Assembly (NCBI GenBank): GCA_022036555.1
Contig: CM039128.1
Span: 868,001-932,000 of the forward strand
Length of the DNA stretch: 64,000 nucleotides
From: Microstegium vimineum
Taxonomy: Eukaryota; Streptophyta; Magnoliopsida; Poales; Poaceae
Direction: 5' to 3'
A model generated the notes under the pieces. It had not been told where the DNA came from. It saw nothing but the letters and a program-made list of their open reading frames with translations, and made no database searches. Shown piece after piece: positions 1-11,912 of the stretch. Positions within the stretch are counted from its first letter, which is position 1, and every line of letters starts with the position of its first letter. The position numbers and the translations under genes were made by a program.

Positions 1-594
1 ATATTCCCATCAGGCAATGGCCATCAACTATTATCTAAATCACCTGCACACTGGTCATGCTCGGAAAATTCATAATGGTTAGTGTCAGAAACACCCTAAA
101 TGTTTGCCTTGGCCAAATGGTCAGCAGCATTATCAATACCATGACCAAAGCTTCTTTTGGAGTTTTTGCTTCACCAGCATTATCAGTAAAAATTTCGTTT
201 GCAGAAACTCCACCAGACTGTAAACACTCCAAGAAGCTCCCAAGGATGGAAGGCAACTTTTGCCTTGGCCAACTTTTGCTCCAAGAACACTCCAACCAGA
301 CTTTTGCTATTTATTTATAATGAATCCCTCAGTTGCACGATCCACAACTGCATATTTCTTTTTTCTTAACAACTTAAAAGACACGTCGCAAAAAAAACAA
401 CTTAAAAAACAAATGTACAAATATTATATGTCTTTGAACCATTGATTCTTTCACTAATCACTATTAAGAGATAATTTTTGTACCACTATGTATGTAGTTT
501 TGATTATAAATGAAATTTAATCTTATTACAACCTAGATTAGCTGAATGGTCTAACAAATCAAAACGTGAACATCTTAAATAGTTTGTTATCCAA
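1..594. other. AT-rich intergenic sequence, no gene recognised
   Basis: Short overlapping open frames exist on both strands between about 35 and 320, and the composition there is less AT-rich than the sequence that follows. I recognise no conserved motif, start context or splice structure in them. From about 340 on the sequence is AT-rich with poly-A/T runs. It may be old transposon sequence or the flank of an element that begins outside the window. Confidence 0.4.
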
Positions 595-785
595 TCTATT
601 ATAAATAAATAGATACTTCTCCAAGCTACATAATACTTCATGATTATCAATAAATTAAATTATAGCTTTAATTTTTTTTTTAAAAAAAGGTAACACATAA
701 ATAGATATATGTAACATTCTAATGTCACTTTTGATATTTATTTGATGTGTTTTCACCCATTACAACGCACGGGCATATTTGCTAG
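595..785 (+). mobile_element. Small non-autonomous Helitron-like element
   Basis: The segment begins with TC (TCTATTATAAATAAA) and ends with CTAG, with A before and T after it, as expected for Helitron insertion between A and T. About 10 bases before the end is CCCATTACAACGCACGGG, which resembles the GC-rich subterminal hairpin common at rice Helitron 3' ends, though here the stem is degenerate. There is no coding capacity and no target duplication, as expected. The 3' end is more convincing than the 5' end, which rests on a weak TC match. Confidence 0.45.
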
Positions 786-1587
786 TTTAATTAATTAATC
801 AAACTTGAGATCTCAAGATCTTATAATTTATTATAATTTAGAATGGAGGGAGTAAATCCTACGTGCTACCGGCAGGCTTATCAGTACCGTGGATGTCGTA
901 CGTGATTTACCGCAAGGTTTTCATGGGGAAAAAATCACTGCCATGCATAGAAGTTTTATTTTTAATCAAAATATTTATTTATAAGAGAGTTATTATTCTC
1001 TAGAGTTGAAAGGTCCATGACGTTATTTTTATTATGATTTACATTTATTATATTATTAATATTCATCTTCCTATTTTTATATCTACATTTATGTATCTAA
1101 ATATAGGGAAAGTGAAAAAAAAATAGGAACGGTGCTGAACTGGTGACGGTGCTCAACAACAGATTTTTTTTTCCTTTTTTTCTTGGAATAAAAAAAAAGT
1201 AATCTGAACAAACAGAATCAGAATAGATGAACCTAGGAAAAAAAAAGAGAAACCGAAACGACGGCTGTGGTGCTGGACGGATTGGGAACAAAAGAATAAT
1301 TAGAAAGAAGAGAGGAATCAGAATAGGGGTTCTCACATGTAAAATAACTTCAGGAAACCGTGGAACGTGGGTTGTTTTACTAAAAAAATTGTAGAGTGCT
1401 ACTTCAAAAAAAGTTGTAGAGATTGTGGTGTAGAAAATAGCATTATTTCTATTTTTATCCATCTGATTTGAATTTGGAGTTGGACTATAATTCATATTCA
1501 GATTACTTAGGATCGGATGTATCTATTAGGATTATGATTTGTAGTTATTGAGTTCCCCCCATAAATCTTGTGTGGTCATATATAAAA
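786..1587. other. Intergenic sequence with MITE remnant and homopurine/pyrimidine stretch
   Basis: Around 840-855 an end of the form TTATAATTTAGAATGGAGGGAGTA looks like one terminus of a Stowaway-type MITE; I found no partner end. Between about 1110 and 1260 there are long runs of A and T. A 132-codon minus-strand open frame at 1097-1495 is low-complexity (Phe/Pro-rich) and I do not accept it as a gene. Confidence 0.4.
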
Positions 1588-1832
1588 TAGAGCAAAATTT
1601 ACCGTCGATCTCTGAAGTTAGCTGACAGTGTCGTCCATGTCTCTAAATTTGTAAAGTGTTAATTGTGTGTCACTAAACTGGACCAATAATGTCATCTAGG
1701 TCCGTGAACTTATAAGTTGATCACCACGAGTCTCTAAACTTGGTCGGTACCTGGATGACACCGTCGGTCAAGTTTAGGGACATGAATGACATCGCCGGCC
1801 AACTTTGGGGGGCGGTGGTGAATTTTCCTGTA
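1588..1832. repeat. Foldback (inverted-repeat) element
   Basis: The left arm begins TAGAGCAAAATTTACC and the right arm, read in reverse complement, begins TACAGGAAAATTCACC. Both arms continue with related text containing 'gtctctaaa(c/t)tt' motifs. TAAAA lies at 1583-1587 and again at 1833-1837 and could be a target duplication. There is no coding capacity. It resembles foldback elements that carry repeated 'tccctaaacttg' phrases; a related but larger one is at 15942-16940. Confidence 0.5.
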
Positions 1833-1910
1833 TAAAACAAGAGACTGATTCTATATTTACGAAGTTAGGAAGAGACCGGTAAAAAAATTGAAAAGAAACT
1901 TTGGCTCTTT

Positions 1911-1923
1911 AATAATAATAATA

Positions 1924-1964
<41 letters not shown>
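1911..1964. repeat. (AAT)n/(ATT)n microsatellite
   Basis: A run of AAT units turns into ATT units, making a self-complementary trinucleotide tract of about 54 bp. It lies roughly 240 bp upstream of the transporter start codon. Confidence 0.9.
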
Positions 1965-1965
<1 letters not shown>

Positions 1966-2118
1966 GGTAATATATCATATATTGTACTTCTTCTATTTCA
2001 AATTATAATTCGTTTTGAAACCAGTAATGATACTTTACCATTACCGGTATCACTGCTGGTTAGCGCAACCGACGATGATAAAGTATCACTGCTAACCAGA
2101 TGCTGCGGCCCGGCCATC

Positions 2119-2129
2119 CATATATATAT
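2119..2129 (+). promoter_or_regulatory. TATA box of the WAT1-like gene
   Basis: The sequence CATATATATATG lies about 80 bp upstream of the ATG at 2205. That predicts a transcription start near 2150 and a short 5' UTR with AAACC repeats. Inferred from position and composition only. Confidence 0.5.
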
Positions 2130-2204
2130 GTGACAACCCAAGAGCTAGATAGCTAGGTACTAAAACATTCATTGCAAAGTAAAGTAAACCAAACCAAACC
2201 ATAT

Positions 2205-2809
2205 ATGGCCGCTATTGGGACGATGCTTGAGGCGAAGAAACCCTACCTGATCGCTCTGGCCATACAGATAATCGGCACCGGCATGTTCGTCATCTCCAAG
2301 GCAGCCTTCGATGATGGCATGAGCACCTTCGTCTTCATCTTCTACAGAACCGCCACCGCGTCGCTCATCCTCGTGCCCACGGCCATTATCGTCCAAAGGT
2401 CCTGAATCCTGATGATATATATAGTATATAGGTTCATTTTGAGGGCATTAATAATGTTGTCAAACTTTTTTTTTCCTCTCTTTCTTTAATTTTGTTTTAC
2501 TCTTTGTAAGAAACACTTTTAAGAAAGTAATTAAGAAAAAGTCGTTCTATTCCAGTACAGGTGGTCTACTCATGCACGAATGATTTTTAGAGACGTTAAG
2601 TTTTCAGAGTTTAGACGACGCACACAGCTAACGGTGTGTGTATATATAAGGCCCTATTTAAATGCATTAGCTAAGACTATTTCTAACAACTATATAACCT
2701 AAAATAAAGACTCTTCATTTGTATTTTGGATTGTGCGCGCTATATAAGCAAAATGTTCCATATTTATTTTTAGTTTTCTCCAACAACATGACTGAAAAGA
2801 CAACTCTTG

Positions 2810-2866
<57 letters not shown>

Positions 2867-4646
2867 TTTACAAGCTTGTAAAATATCTTATCCAAACTCG
2901 ACTTCATTTGTTAGATATAAAAATAACAAATTTCTAACAAATCATCTAGACATCTTTCTGGTTTGAAATTTCTTATTTTTATATCTCATAAAGGAAGTCG
3001 AATTTGGACAAGATATTTTACAAAATTGTGTATCATCATATCATCTACATGTGTGATTTTTTTAGTAAATTTAGACGAAGTTTTTATCATGGTTTACACG
3101 GGTTTTCACAAAGATTGTGGTTTGCATCTGATACGTTACAAGGTAAGGTTATGTATATATACTCCAAGCAGGAAGAATATACAGTCCATGTCTCCGAAGC
3201 TGCTTCTCAAGCTCTTCTTCCTCGCCTTAATCGGGTACGTACGTACACTACATGATTCAGAAACTTTGAGATTTTGGCTAGCTGTTCCTGCATACATGGT
3301 TTTATATATTTAAATTAATGTTTTGCAGGAACACATTCAGCTTGAACACGTACAACCTGAGCATGAAGCTGACGACGGCGACGGTGGCGTCCGCGCTCGC
3401 CAACGCCGTGCCCATCTTCACCTTCTGCCTGGTGCTGCTGCTGAGGACGGAGACGGTGAACCTGAGGACCGTCTCCGGCGTGGCCAAGGTCGCCGGCGTC
3501 GCGCTCTGCGTCGTCGGAGTCCTCGTTCTCGCCTTGTACGCCGGGCCGGCGATGAGCCCCGTGAACCACCACCGCGCCTTCGCCTTGGCCGCCCCGCATG
3601 ATGTTCCTCCAAGCAGGAAGACAAGTTGGATCACAGGGACGCTGCTTATGGTGCTTGCTAACGTCACGTGGGCCCTCTGGATCGTCCTGCAGGTATCGAT
3701 CCCTATTCCTAAATCCATCCTCTACTCTACTACTAGCTACCTAGATTATTACTTTGGATATTTGCATGATCAGTATCAGATGTCTTTTATGTGGCCACAA
3801 GAGTAAATAAATAATACCAAATTAATGTTGTTTGTTTGTCTGTGCGTACGTGCAGTCTGCATTGCTGAAAGAGTATCCAAATAGGATGCTTGTGACGGCA
3901 ACACAATGCATGTTCAGCGCAATTCAGTCTTTTGTGGTGGCAGTGGTGGCTGAGAAAAAAGACTTCTCCAAATGGAAGCTCCGATTGGACATTACTCTCA
4001 TAGCCGTCCTTTATGTGGTAAATTAAATGTTCTTATTTACTAGGATTATGCATATATATATATAGTTACTAGCTGCCTATATATATGATAAACTTTCTAA
4101 TGAATTCATTTGCATGCATGTTGCATGGATGGAACTAGCTGCTAATACATACATACATACATACATAACAATTCTTCAACAGGGGTTTGTCGTAACGGGA
4201 CTATCCCATTATCTTCAAGCATGGTGTATGGAGTTGAAAGGCCCCGTGTTCCTAGCCATGACCAACCCGCTCTGCTTCGTCTTCACCATATTCAGCTCAT
4301 CCTTCTTCCTGGGGGAGATTGTCCACCTTGGCAGGTAATAATAACTGAACTGACTAACTAGCTATAAGTTTTGCAAACAATTAAACACATACAAAAGGAG
4401 AACTTTGTTCATGTTTGAATGAATTAATATATGAATTTTGGTTTCCTATACATTATATATTATTCACATGTTACTTTCTTCCTTTAATTAATTTGTTGAT
4501 GACATACGTACAGCGTTTTGGGTGGAGCTCTGCTTGTTGCTGGGCTTTATAGCGTGCACTGGGGTAAACTCAAGGAAGAAAAGAAATCTGAGGAAGATCG
4601 CAAGGAAGCCGAAGGAGGAGCATCATCCGTGCTTGAACAAGCATGA
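2205..4646 (+). CDS. WAT1-related protein (nodulin MtN21/EamA-like transporter)
   Basis: Six exons give a 355-aa protein: 2205-2398, 3172-3234, 3329-3692, 3856-4017, 4183-4334 and 4514-4646. All introns are GT/AG and the frame is continuous. The start reads MAAIGTMLEAKKPYLIAL, the usual family N-terminus running into the first membrane helix. Family landmarks follow: YRTATASLILVP, NLSMKLTTATVASALANAVP (exon 3), ALLKEYPNRM (exon 4), LSHYLQAWCMELKGPVFLAM (exon 5) and GGALLVAGLYSVHWGK (exon 6), then a charged, glutamate/lysine-rich cytosolic tail. Two EamA repeats and about ten helices are expected. WAT1 itself is a vacuolar auxin exporter; other members move amino acids or other metabolites, so the substrate is unknown. 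The length and six-exon pattern are normal. Intron 1 carries a foldback element and an (AT)n tract. Confidence 0.93.
2814..2863. repeat. (AT)n microsatellite in intron 1 of the transporter
   Basis: About 25 uninterrupted AT units lie directly before the foldback element at 2868-3031. Confidence 0.95.
2868..3031. mobile_element. Foldback MITE-like element in intron 1 of the transporter
   Basis: The arms at about 2868-2932 and 2966-3031 are imperfect reverse complements. The left arm reads TTGTAAAATATCTTATCC, then CGACTTCATTTGTTAGATAT and AAAAATAACAAATTT. The right arm in reverse complement gives nearly the same text with a few mismatches. A loop of about 30 bp separates them. There is no coding capacity. 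Family assignment is open because I see no clear target duplication next to the AT tract. Confidence 0.65.
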
Positions 4647-4955
4647 TTATTGGAAGCAATTCATTGTTGATGAGAATGTACAAGTTGGCTTAAGGAGATC
4701 TATATCCAACTGTGGATCGATTATTAAGAGTAGTTCTGCTTGGGTTTGTATCGAACTCGAACAAGAGCAAAATTATTGGATCTTCGGTGGAGCTGGTGGC
4801 GCCTTTAAAACGGATCAACAAAGTGCCACTGTGACAAATAAAGGCATTTCATCATTCAAACCAACACTCTGCATACTCTATGTTGTATCCAATTAATCCA
4901 CCCTCTGAATAAATATGGTCCATTAAGTTAATCAGTAACTAGATACCAGCAATTT

Positions 4956-6003
4956 CACTACAAAGAATGGTGCTTTACATGACAATCACTTTGGTCACAG
5001 ATAGTCAAAAATATGTCACGGTTAACTTACCATGATGATCGAAAAATCCATCATGTATCTCACATCATAGATTTGTTGCACTTAATTGAGCCGTCATAGA
5101 TTGGAGTTTGTGATTGTCATGAATTTGTTGCTCGTCTCCTATATGTAGCACATATCCAAGCCCAGATCCAAACCATTATGACAGAAAAGAACATCACAAA
5201 TTAGTACCAAATCATCACAACATTGCTATAAATTTATTTTTCCACGTCACAAATTAGTGTTGAATCATCACAACATTGCTATAAAATATTCCTCATAATT
5301 TTCATTGAAACATCAATATTTGTTTTTGTACAAATTTTCACAAAAAAAATGCTATAGCAATAACCAAGCTAAACTAAAGTAGCTATAAAACTAAGATGTT
5401 GGCTTGTACAATACACAACTCATGATTTGCTTAGCAACTAAATCCTTATCACTAACAAAAATAGCCACCATGAGAACCTTCATCCTCCTGCTGCAATTCA
5501 AAGGTAGCCTCATCAAACGGTTGCAAAGAAGTGCAATCAGCTGTAAATTGCAGTGCCCAAGTAAGTTCAACTAGCAAAAATTGCATTGCACAAGTAAGTT
5601 CAACTTGGGTCAATCTAGCAAAAAAGAAAAGATTTTACTGCCAAATAAACATCGGTAGGCTCACTTGGGTCAATCTAGCCGAACTGATTCCCCACCAAAT
5701 TAACTGGGAGAGAAAAGGACAGCGGTGCTGAATAAGAATAACCAAGAGGCATACAGAGACAAATTTGTCAACTACTTATATTAACTTTGAAATTACATAA
5801 AAAAATTCTACCTTTTGCCACTTTTTTTTCAATCTTCTGATATATAGCCCCTGAAGAATGCTCCTCCTCGTTACACAACAACTAAAATTCAGAGATTTCG
5901 TGAGTGTGCAAAACACGTCACAGAGTATGGTTCTCATAAAAAGGATTGTTTTCATGAAGTTTCAACTCACGAAAAAAATGTTCCCATTAATTTTCTAGTA
6001 GTG
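4956..6003. mobile_element. Non-autonomous CACTA-like (En/Spm) element
   Basis: The left end is CACTACAAAGAATG and the right end in reverse complement is CACTACTAGAAAA, the classic CACTA terminus. The flanking triplets are TTT and TTG, so a 3-bp target duplication is at best imperfect. Inside are short repeated blocks: CACAAATTAG...CATCACAACATTGCTATAAA occurs twice (about 5194-5285), and 'aagtaagttcaact' and 'cttgggtcaatctagc' each occur twice (about 5558-5680). There is no transposase. It lies about 310 bp downstream of the transporter stop codon and could affect that gene's 3' end. Confidence 0.55.
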
Positions 6004-6860
6004 TTGGGATAGATGAAAGCTGTTGAAATTTACTAACCACTTTTTTTTAGAGTTCAAGGGCCACCAGCCCCGGCCTTATATATTGAAATAAAAGACCAGA
6101 ATTACTAACCACTTTATCAGTCACTTTCTATTAATCTGATAGTAATCACCTTAGAGATGATCTTATAAATTTAGTAATAAACATATAAATGGGTCTAAAT
6201 TTCTTAATATTGTTTAACTTGCAGCCATGATCTTTGGGATCAGCGTAATAACTCCACGCAATAATAGAGGTGTTCTTCCTTTGCCCATTTATTTAACACG
6301 AAACGGCACCACCTCTGATCCATCTTTCACATATCGTGGTAAACGCCGCTGGCTCAGCAGCAGCAACGACCTTACTGGATTTCACGAATTATCTCTATGG
6401 GCCTCCTATTTGGGTGGCCTGCGTGTCAGGTTGAATGGGCCTGGTGCTTTGATTCGGGTCGTGTTGGGCTTAAAACCATGGATGAAGGATGATGGATGGC
6501 CTCATCTCTGTAGCATAATTTTATTTAAAATAGCATTTCCGTTTATTTATTCTCTAATTTCTGATTAAAACATTTCCCTCTAAAATCAAATTTATTATTT
6601 TATTATTATATATAAATAAATAATACTAGTATAAACCATGATTAGTGCCTTGCATTTTTTTTATTGTCACAAGCAACCCATTTTCTTACCCCCAAAAAAA
6701 AAAAAGTCCTCATGGACATCGATGAAGCTAGCTATGCTCTCCATCTACACCGTCCGCTACAGATCCAACGGCTGGGCTGCCGCATCACTCGGCTCTCCCT
6801 TCCTCTACCCGATAGCGAGCGGCCCGCGTAGGGACACGAATGCTTCCTCGAGCGGGAGCC
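6004..6860. other. Intergenic region upstream of the TruB-like gene
   Basis: A poly-T run followed by 'gttcaagggccaccagccccggcc' words at about 6042-6100 resembles the antisense 3' end of a retroposon, but it is too short to classify. An open frame at 6227-6568 lacks any recognisable motif. The last 150 bp before 6861 become GC-rich and presumably hold the promoter and 5' UTR of the pseudouridine synthase gene; I see no clear TATA box. Confidence 0.4.
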
Positions 6861-9800
6861 ATGGCGGCGGCGGCGGCGCTGCTGCCGTCCTTCTCTTCCT
6901 CCTCGCCGCTGCTCCACATCCCGCGCCGCTTCATCTCACTCACGGCGACTCCTTACCCTCTCTACTACGACCTAATCGTGCACCGCCCCGGGGACCCCAA
7001 CCCGCCCAAATCCTCGGCCTCTGACGCCGACCGCAATCCGCAGCCACCCCCAGACGAGCAGAATCTCGACCGCGCCAAGCGCCGGTACCTCCGCAAGCGC
7101 CGCAGCCGCCTCCTCCCGGACCCTGACGCAACCACCACCACCAAGCCCTCCTCCACCTCCTCCTCAGACCTCGTCGAGCTCCGGCCAGAGGTGGTGGACT
7201 TCCCGCGCCTACACGCGCGCGAGGAGGCGCTCTACTTCCACGACACCTTCGCCATGCCGTGGGAGAAGGACAAGCACTACCGTATGCTCTACCGCCTCGA
7301 GAAGAAGTACTTCCCTCACCAGTCGCTCGACAACGCGTTCGTCTCCGCTGACGCTGCCCCGGCGGCCTCTGACGCCGACGCCGATAGGAGCCTCGTCTTC
7401 TTCGACGACGACGTGAAGAAGGAAGATGAGCGGGTGGTTAGTAAGAAGACCGGCGGCGATGGCGACGATAAAGGGGAGGTGCTGGAGAGGAAGGTCGAGG
7501 ACTTCTTCAGGTCTCTGAAGAAGGGCCCCGGTCAAGTAGACACCAAGGCCAAGAGACCGGGAATGGAGCCGCAGCAGGTGAAGCGTGAGGTAAGGAGAGA
7601 GGAGGAGCGGCCGCAGCCGTATCTCGTTACCAGGTCCACGGAGCTGCCGCCGAGATGGGACGGCCCGACCGGAACCGTCGTGCTCATTGACAAGCCCAAA
7701 GGTGATGCCTCTCCCCTCTTCTTTGTTGCATCACAGGTTCTGGGATTCTCATCAAATTGTATCATCGGCAGTACTAGGTGGCACTTGGCAGTAGTATTTT
7801 ATCTGATTCTGATGCACCAGTAGAAAATTTCTTTTGTGAAATTGAGCGATTAGAGCAATAATTACATCGCAATCAGTTAGTGTGGCACTTCTGCAGCTTT
7901 GCCTCAAGACAGGGTTCTGTGCTGTGTTTCGTTTCAGGGCAGATAATACTTAGTTAATGTGCGGACAGGATTAGGTTCGAGCGGTGTTTTATCAATTTCC
8001 TCTGTTGCCTTCAATCCTGAACAATTCATCTGAACTCGTCTTTCCTCTAATCTCAGGATGGACTTCGTTTACTGTTTGTGGCAAGTTGCGGCGCTTGGTG
8101 AAAATACAAAAGGTGATATCAGGGATTTTTCACTGTATCTGAATGTAAAATTGGCCCTTATTAGCATTAAGTATATGTTTTCCAATATTTGTGTGGTCTC
8201 AGGTTGGACATGCTGGAACTCTGGACCCCATGGCAACTGGATTGTTGATTGTTTGTGTAGGAAAAGCAACCAAAGTAGTTGATAGGTAACATCATCTTAG
8301 CTTTCGGGGAAAGCTTATTCTTGTTGTTGCTGGGACAATTGCCCTCTGGTTTACGCTTATCTTCAAATTTGCCCTAGTATAGACTGTATAGTAGGCTGAG
8401 GGAAAAAATAAAATATGATGGACTCTGAAAGAATAGTTTTGCATACTATCACTGCTTTTCATCCCTCCATCTCTAGCGCTTGCTGTAAATTCTTTTTCTG
8501 AATGACCTCATGCTTTTGAAGCTACCAAGGAATGGTTAAAGGATATAGCGGTGTTTTCCGACTTGGAGAAGCCACATCAACCTGGGACGCAGATTCACCA
8601 GTATGTATCCTAGCATCTCTACAATGGCCTGTTGAACATTCTTGTATTTAGGTGTTGCAATTGGATCTACATTATTGAAGGGATTTGGGGAATCATCACC
8701 AAATAACAACCTATTAGGTTCACAGTTAGTTATGCTTCTTTTCAATGCTGCTGGGAAATCTTAAGATTCTGTCTTGAAAAGAGGTTCATCACCTTATTTG
8801 CATATATTGTCTACATATCATTTAGTTGCTGACTGTTAACTCTATTTTCATAGTTAGTTATGCTTCAGTACAATGTTGCTGAGAAATTGTATTGAAAGAT
8901 TCTATCCTAAAAAGATATTGATCACCTTACCAGCATATATAGTCTATATAGTTTAGTAGGTGACTGTAGATTCTGCAAGAATTTGTTCATCCTATCTTTA
9001 CAAATGTCAGAAATTACAAACTCTATTTTCAGATCTCAATAGATGATTGTGTGCAATCTTAACCTTCTCTTGAAATAGTTAATTAAACCACCTGTGTTTT
9101 CACAAATCTGATCCTGTATATTTATTTTTTTTAGATTAACTTTCATTTAAATTATCTGTACTTTTACGATTCTGCTTAGATGACAGTGATGCCTTTCATC
9201 CTTGTATGATCAGATTATCCAGAGGGAACCATGGGAACACATCAAAGACGAAGCTATTAGAAAGGCAGCAGCATCATTCAAGGGTGAGATATGGCAAGTT
9301 CCTCCAATGTTTTCTGCCATTAAGGTACACTATTCTTGTACCTAAAGCTATTTTTCCACATTTTTTCTTTAAAAGAATGCTGCTAGAGTTGTTTGTGGGA
9401 GGTTCTGACTATCTGTTATGCATGTATGTCAATCTGTATGACAAATTCACAATGTTAATCAACCATGAAATCAGGTTGGTGGTGAAAAGATGTATGACAA
9501 AGCAAGGAGGGGTGAAACAGTAGAGCTTTCACCAAGACGAATATCAATATACCAATTTGATATTGAGCGCAGTTTGGAAGACAGGTTTTCTTACATTCCT
9601 CTTTTTCCTTTGAATTCATAGCGGATAACTGGTCAGTATTCATATGATTACCTGTACTCATGATGATCGTTTTTTGTTTGGGTTGCATTCTACAGACAGA
9701 ATTTGATATTTCGAGTTACTTGCTCAAAAGGAACATATGTTCGGTCCCTGTGTGCAGACTTGGGTAAAGCACTTGGAAGGTTTGCACAATTATTCCTGTG

Positions 9801-10710
9801 TTAGCCTTATTTTGTGTTAACTTTCTGTAACTGCAGTCTGCATAAATGAACATCAGCATGTATAATGTGCTCCAAGTGATAGTGTCAGGATTACATTTAG
9901 ATTTCCTTTGCAGGTTTCTATAAATGTTTCAGTTGTTAGGATTGTGCAATATTCTTGCACTTATTGTCATCCTTTTATGGCAGCAAGTTACTTTATGTGT
10001 CCAATGGAGTTCTAAATTTCGTTGAACACTATAAGCCTAAAAGTCTGCGTAGAGCCTACCTATGTGTTTTGGGCCTATGCTTATACTTGCCCTGTCGAAG
10101 TTTTAACCGAGTGTACCATCTTGGCCAATTGGCATACATACTAATATTACTCACTTGGAACTTATACCCTTACTAACAGGCCCAAGTTTGATATTCATAT
10201 TTCACAGGTGTTATCATGTCATTGGGCTGGAAGTTTTTTTTAAAAAAAAATAACTAAGCTATTTTACTGAAGTTGGCTAGTTTCATGTATTTGTTGCACT
10301 GAACTCAAATAACTGTTCCTCCTCTTTTTCTGGATGTAGTTTAAGATATTACTCTTGTGGTTTAATTGTAGAATAACCAGATGCTCCTTTTTCCCCCATT
10401 TTCATTTCAGTTACTGTTCTTATCCATCAACATCTCTTTTCTGCTAATATATTTCGATGACCAAATTCAGTCTACATATTTTCCTGCAGCTGTGCTCATT
10501 TGACTGCCTTGAGGAGAGACTCGATAGGTAATTTTCTGTGCTATTCTACATGGCTACTGTCTACATGGTCCAGTTGTAGTTCTAGTCAAGTGAAAATTTG
10601 TTGCCTGTGAAGGCTTCTAAAGCTTATACTACTTTGCAGGTGAATACTCGGTGAATGATGCTTGGAATTTCGATGGGCTTGAAGAACAAATCACCAAGGG
10701 ATATTTATGA
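6861..10710 (+). CDS. TruB-family tRNA pseudouridine synthase, probably organellar
   Basis: Nine exons give 490 aa: 6861-7701, 8057-8112, 8203-8285, 8522-8600, 9214-9324, 9475-9584, 9696-9779, 10490-10527, 10640-10710. TruB makes pseudouridine 55 in the tRNA T-loop. The catalytic motif VGHAGTLDPMATG is in exon 3 with the nucleophile at about Asp307. Other landmarks are KPKGWTSF at the exon 1/2 junction, VPPMFSAIK (exon 5), GGEKMYDKARRGE (exon 6) and CSKGTYVRSLCADLG (exon 7). The ATG at 6861 (GCCATGG) is preferred; an in-frame ATG at 6840 has a weak context. The N-terminus is Ala/Ser/Arg-rich like a chloroplast or mitochondrial transit peptide. About 275 residues precede the catalytic domain, far longer than bacterial TruB, rich in charged residues and apparently disordered apart from a conserved-looking block near residues 115-160 (FPRLHAREEALYFHDTFA). 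Exon 4 follows the acceptor at 8520-8521; this is the least certain junction. Confidence 0.9.
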
Positions 10711-11067
10711 TCATTATTAATTAAACCTGTCTTCTGGACTCTGGAGGATGCGAGCTAGGTTTACATGCGGCTTGCAACCAGGGATATTTCTTTTTTATTT
10801 AATTAATAGTTTATATAATGCTACACGTTGTACATGAAATGTTTTCGGATTTCGTACCTGACGTGCATAAGGTGGGCAAAGGTTGCGGAAGGATTTTTGA
10901 TCGAGCTATTTGCTTATGATGAAAATTCTAGGAGATTTTTAATTTATGCATGACCACATGACGATTTAAAATGCGTCACAAACAAAAGATAGATAATCGT
11001 TGTGAATTATGGTAAGGGCCGGTTGTTTTTAATTTTATATATGCATATAAAAAAACTTCTTAAATTA

Positions 11068-11324
11068 CTCCCTCCGTCCCAAAATAGAGGTCGATATGGG
11101 ATGCGTGTCGGTCAAACTTTTTCAACTTTGACTAGATATGTAGAAAATACGTGTAATATTTATACCTCCAAACAAGTTTCTTTACGTATTATATTCAAAG
11201 ATCTATCTAATGATACTATTTATGCATTATAAATATTAATATTTTTTAATTTATGATTAGTCTAAGTTGAATAAGTTTGACTTCTCGGAAAACGAGAATG
11301 ACATCTATTTTAGGACGGAGAGAG
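11068..11324. mobile_element. Stowaway MITE
   Basis: The element is 257 bp, beginning CTCCCTCCGTCCCAAAATAG and ending with its inverted copy (CTATTTTAGGACGGAGAGAG). It is flanked by TA on both sides (11066-11067, 11325-11326), the Tc1/mariner target duplication. It lies in the 3' flank of the TruB-like gene. Confidence 0.9.
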
Positions 11325-11628
11325 TATGTTCTAACTTTTCATGTTTTTTAACACTTATATCATATAATAGTAGTGATGATTACAAACAAATTGTTCTAAA
11401 CATAACATTTTGAAACATCAAATTTTATATATGGTACAATATACAATAAAAAAATATACATTAAAATTAAAATATGGTGTCAACGCACGGTATTACTTTT
11501 TATTCCCACATTGCAATTGCAACTACAATATAGAAAGGAGGAGAAGAGTATGTTGATGACGGAGCGTGCTTTGTTGGCCGGGCAGTTGCCAATTGGACTA
11601 CTGAGACGTGTCTGATTCCTTCCCTCCC

Positions 11629-11912
11629 GTCAAGGGGTTCACGACGCAATGGTAAAGGTTATTGGTTGGGGGGCTCCCACCCAGGATTCAAATCCTGGAT
11701 GCGACGCTTTATTTTAGATTTATTCCAGAATTTTCCGACGCTATGCATTAAGTGGTATGAGGCGTCTATGGTGACTTCGTCAACTTCAAGATTTGTCGGC
11801 TCAGTCCTTCGAAGGTGCTCATAGAGGTAGGGTTTGTGTGCGTGTGTTCGTAGGAGCGAGTGTGCGTACGTGTTGAGTGTCTGCGTTGTACTGTGTAATC
11901 TCAAAAAAAAAA
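11629..11912 (+). mobile_element. tRNA-derived SINE with perfect 15-bp target duplication
   Basis: GATTCCTTCCCTCCC occurs at 11614-11628 and again at 11913-11927, directly flanking the element. The 5' part has a tRNA-like internal promoter: GCAATGGTAAAGG as a possible A box and GGATTCAAATCCTGG as a good B box near 11684. The body resembles grass Au/OsSN-type SINEs, and the 3' end is an A10 tail. The perfect duplication suggests a fairly recent insertion. A related, truncated copy on the other strand is at 34737-34945. Confidence 0.88.

Noticed and set aside
35..320. 86- and 87-codon frames on both strands at the window start
   Set aside because: Mutually overlapping, no recognised family, no promoter or splice context; I cannot support either.
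1097..1495. 132-codon minus-strand open frame
   Set aside because: Low-complexity Phe/Pro-rich translation of A/T runs, with no motif.
11640..11710. tRNA-like sequence with A and B boxes
   Set aside because: It is the head of a SINE: it lacks a full cloverleaf and sits between target duplications with a poly-A tail.
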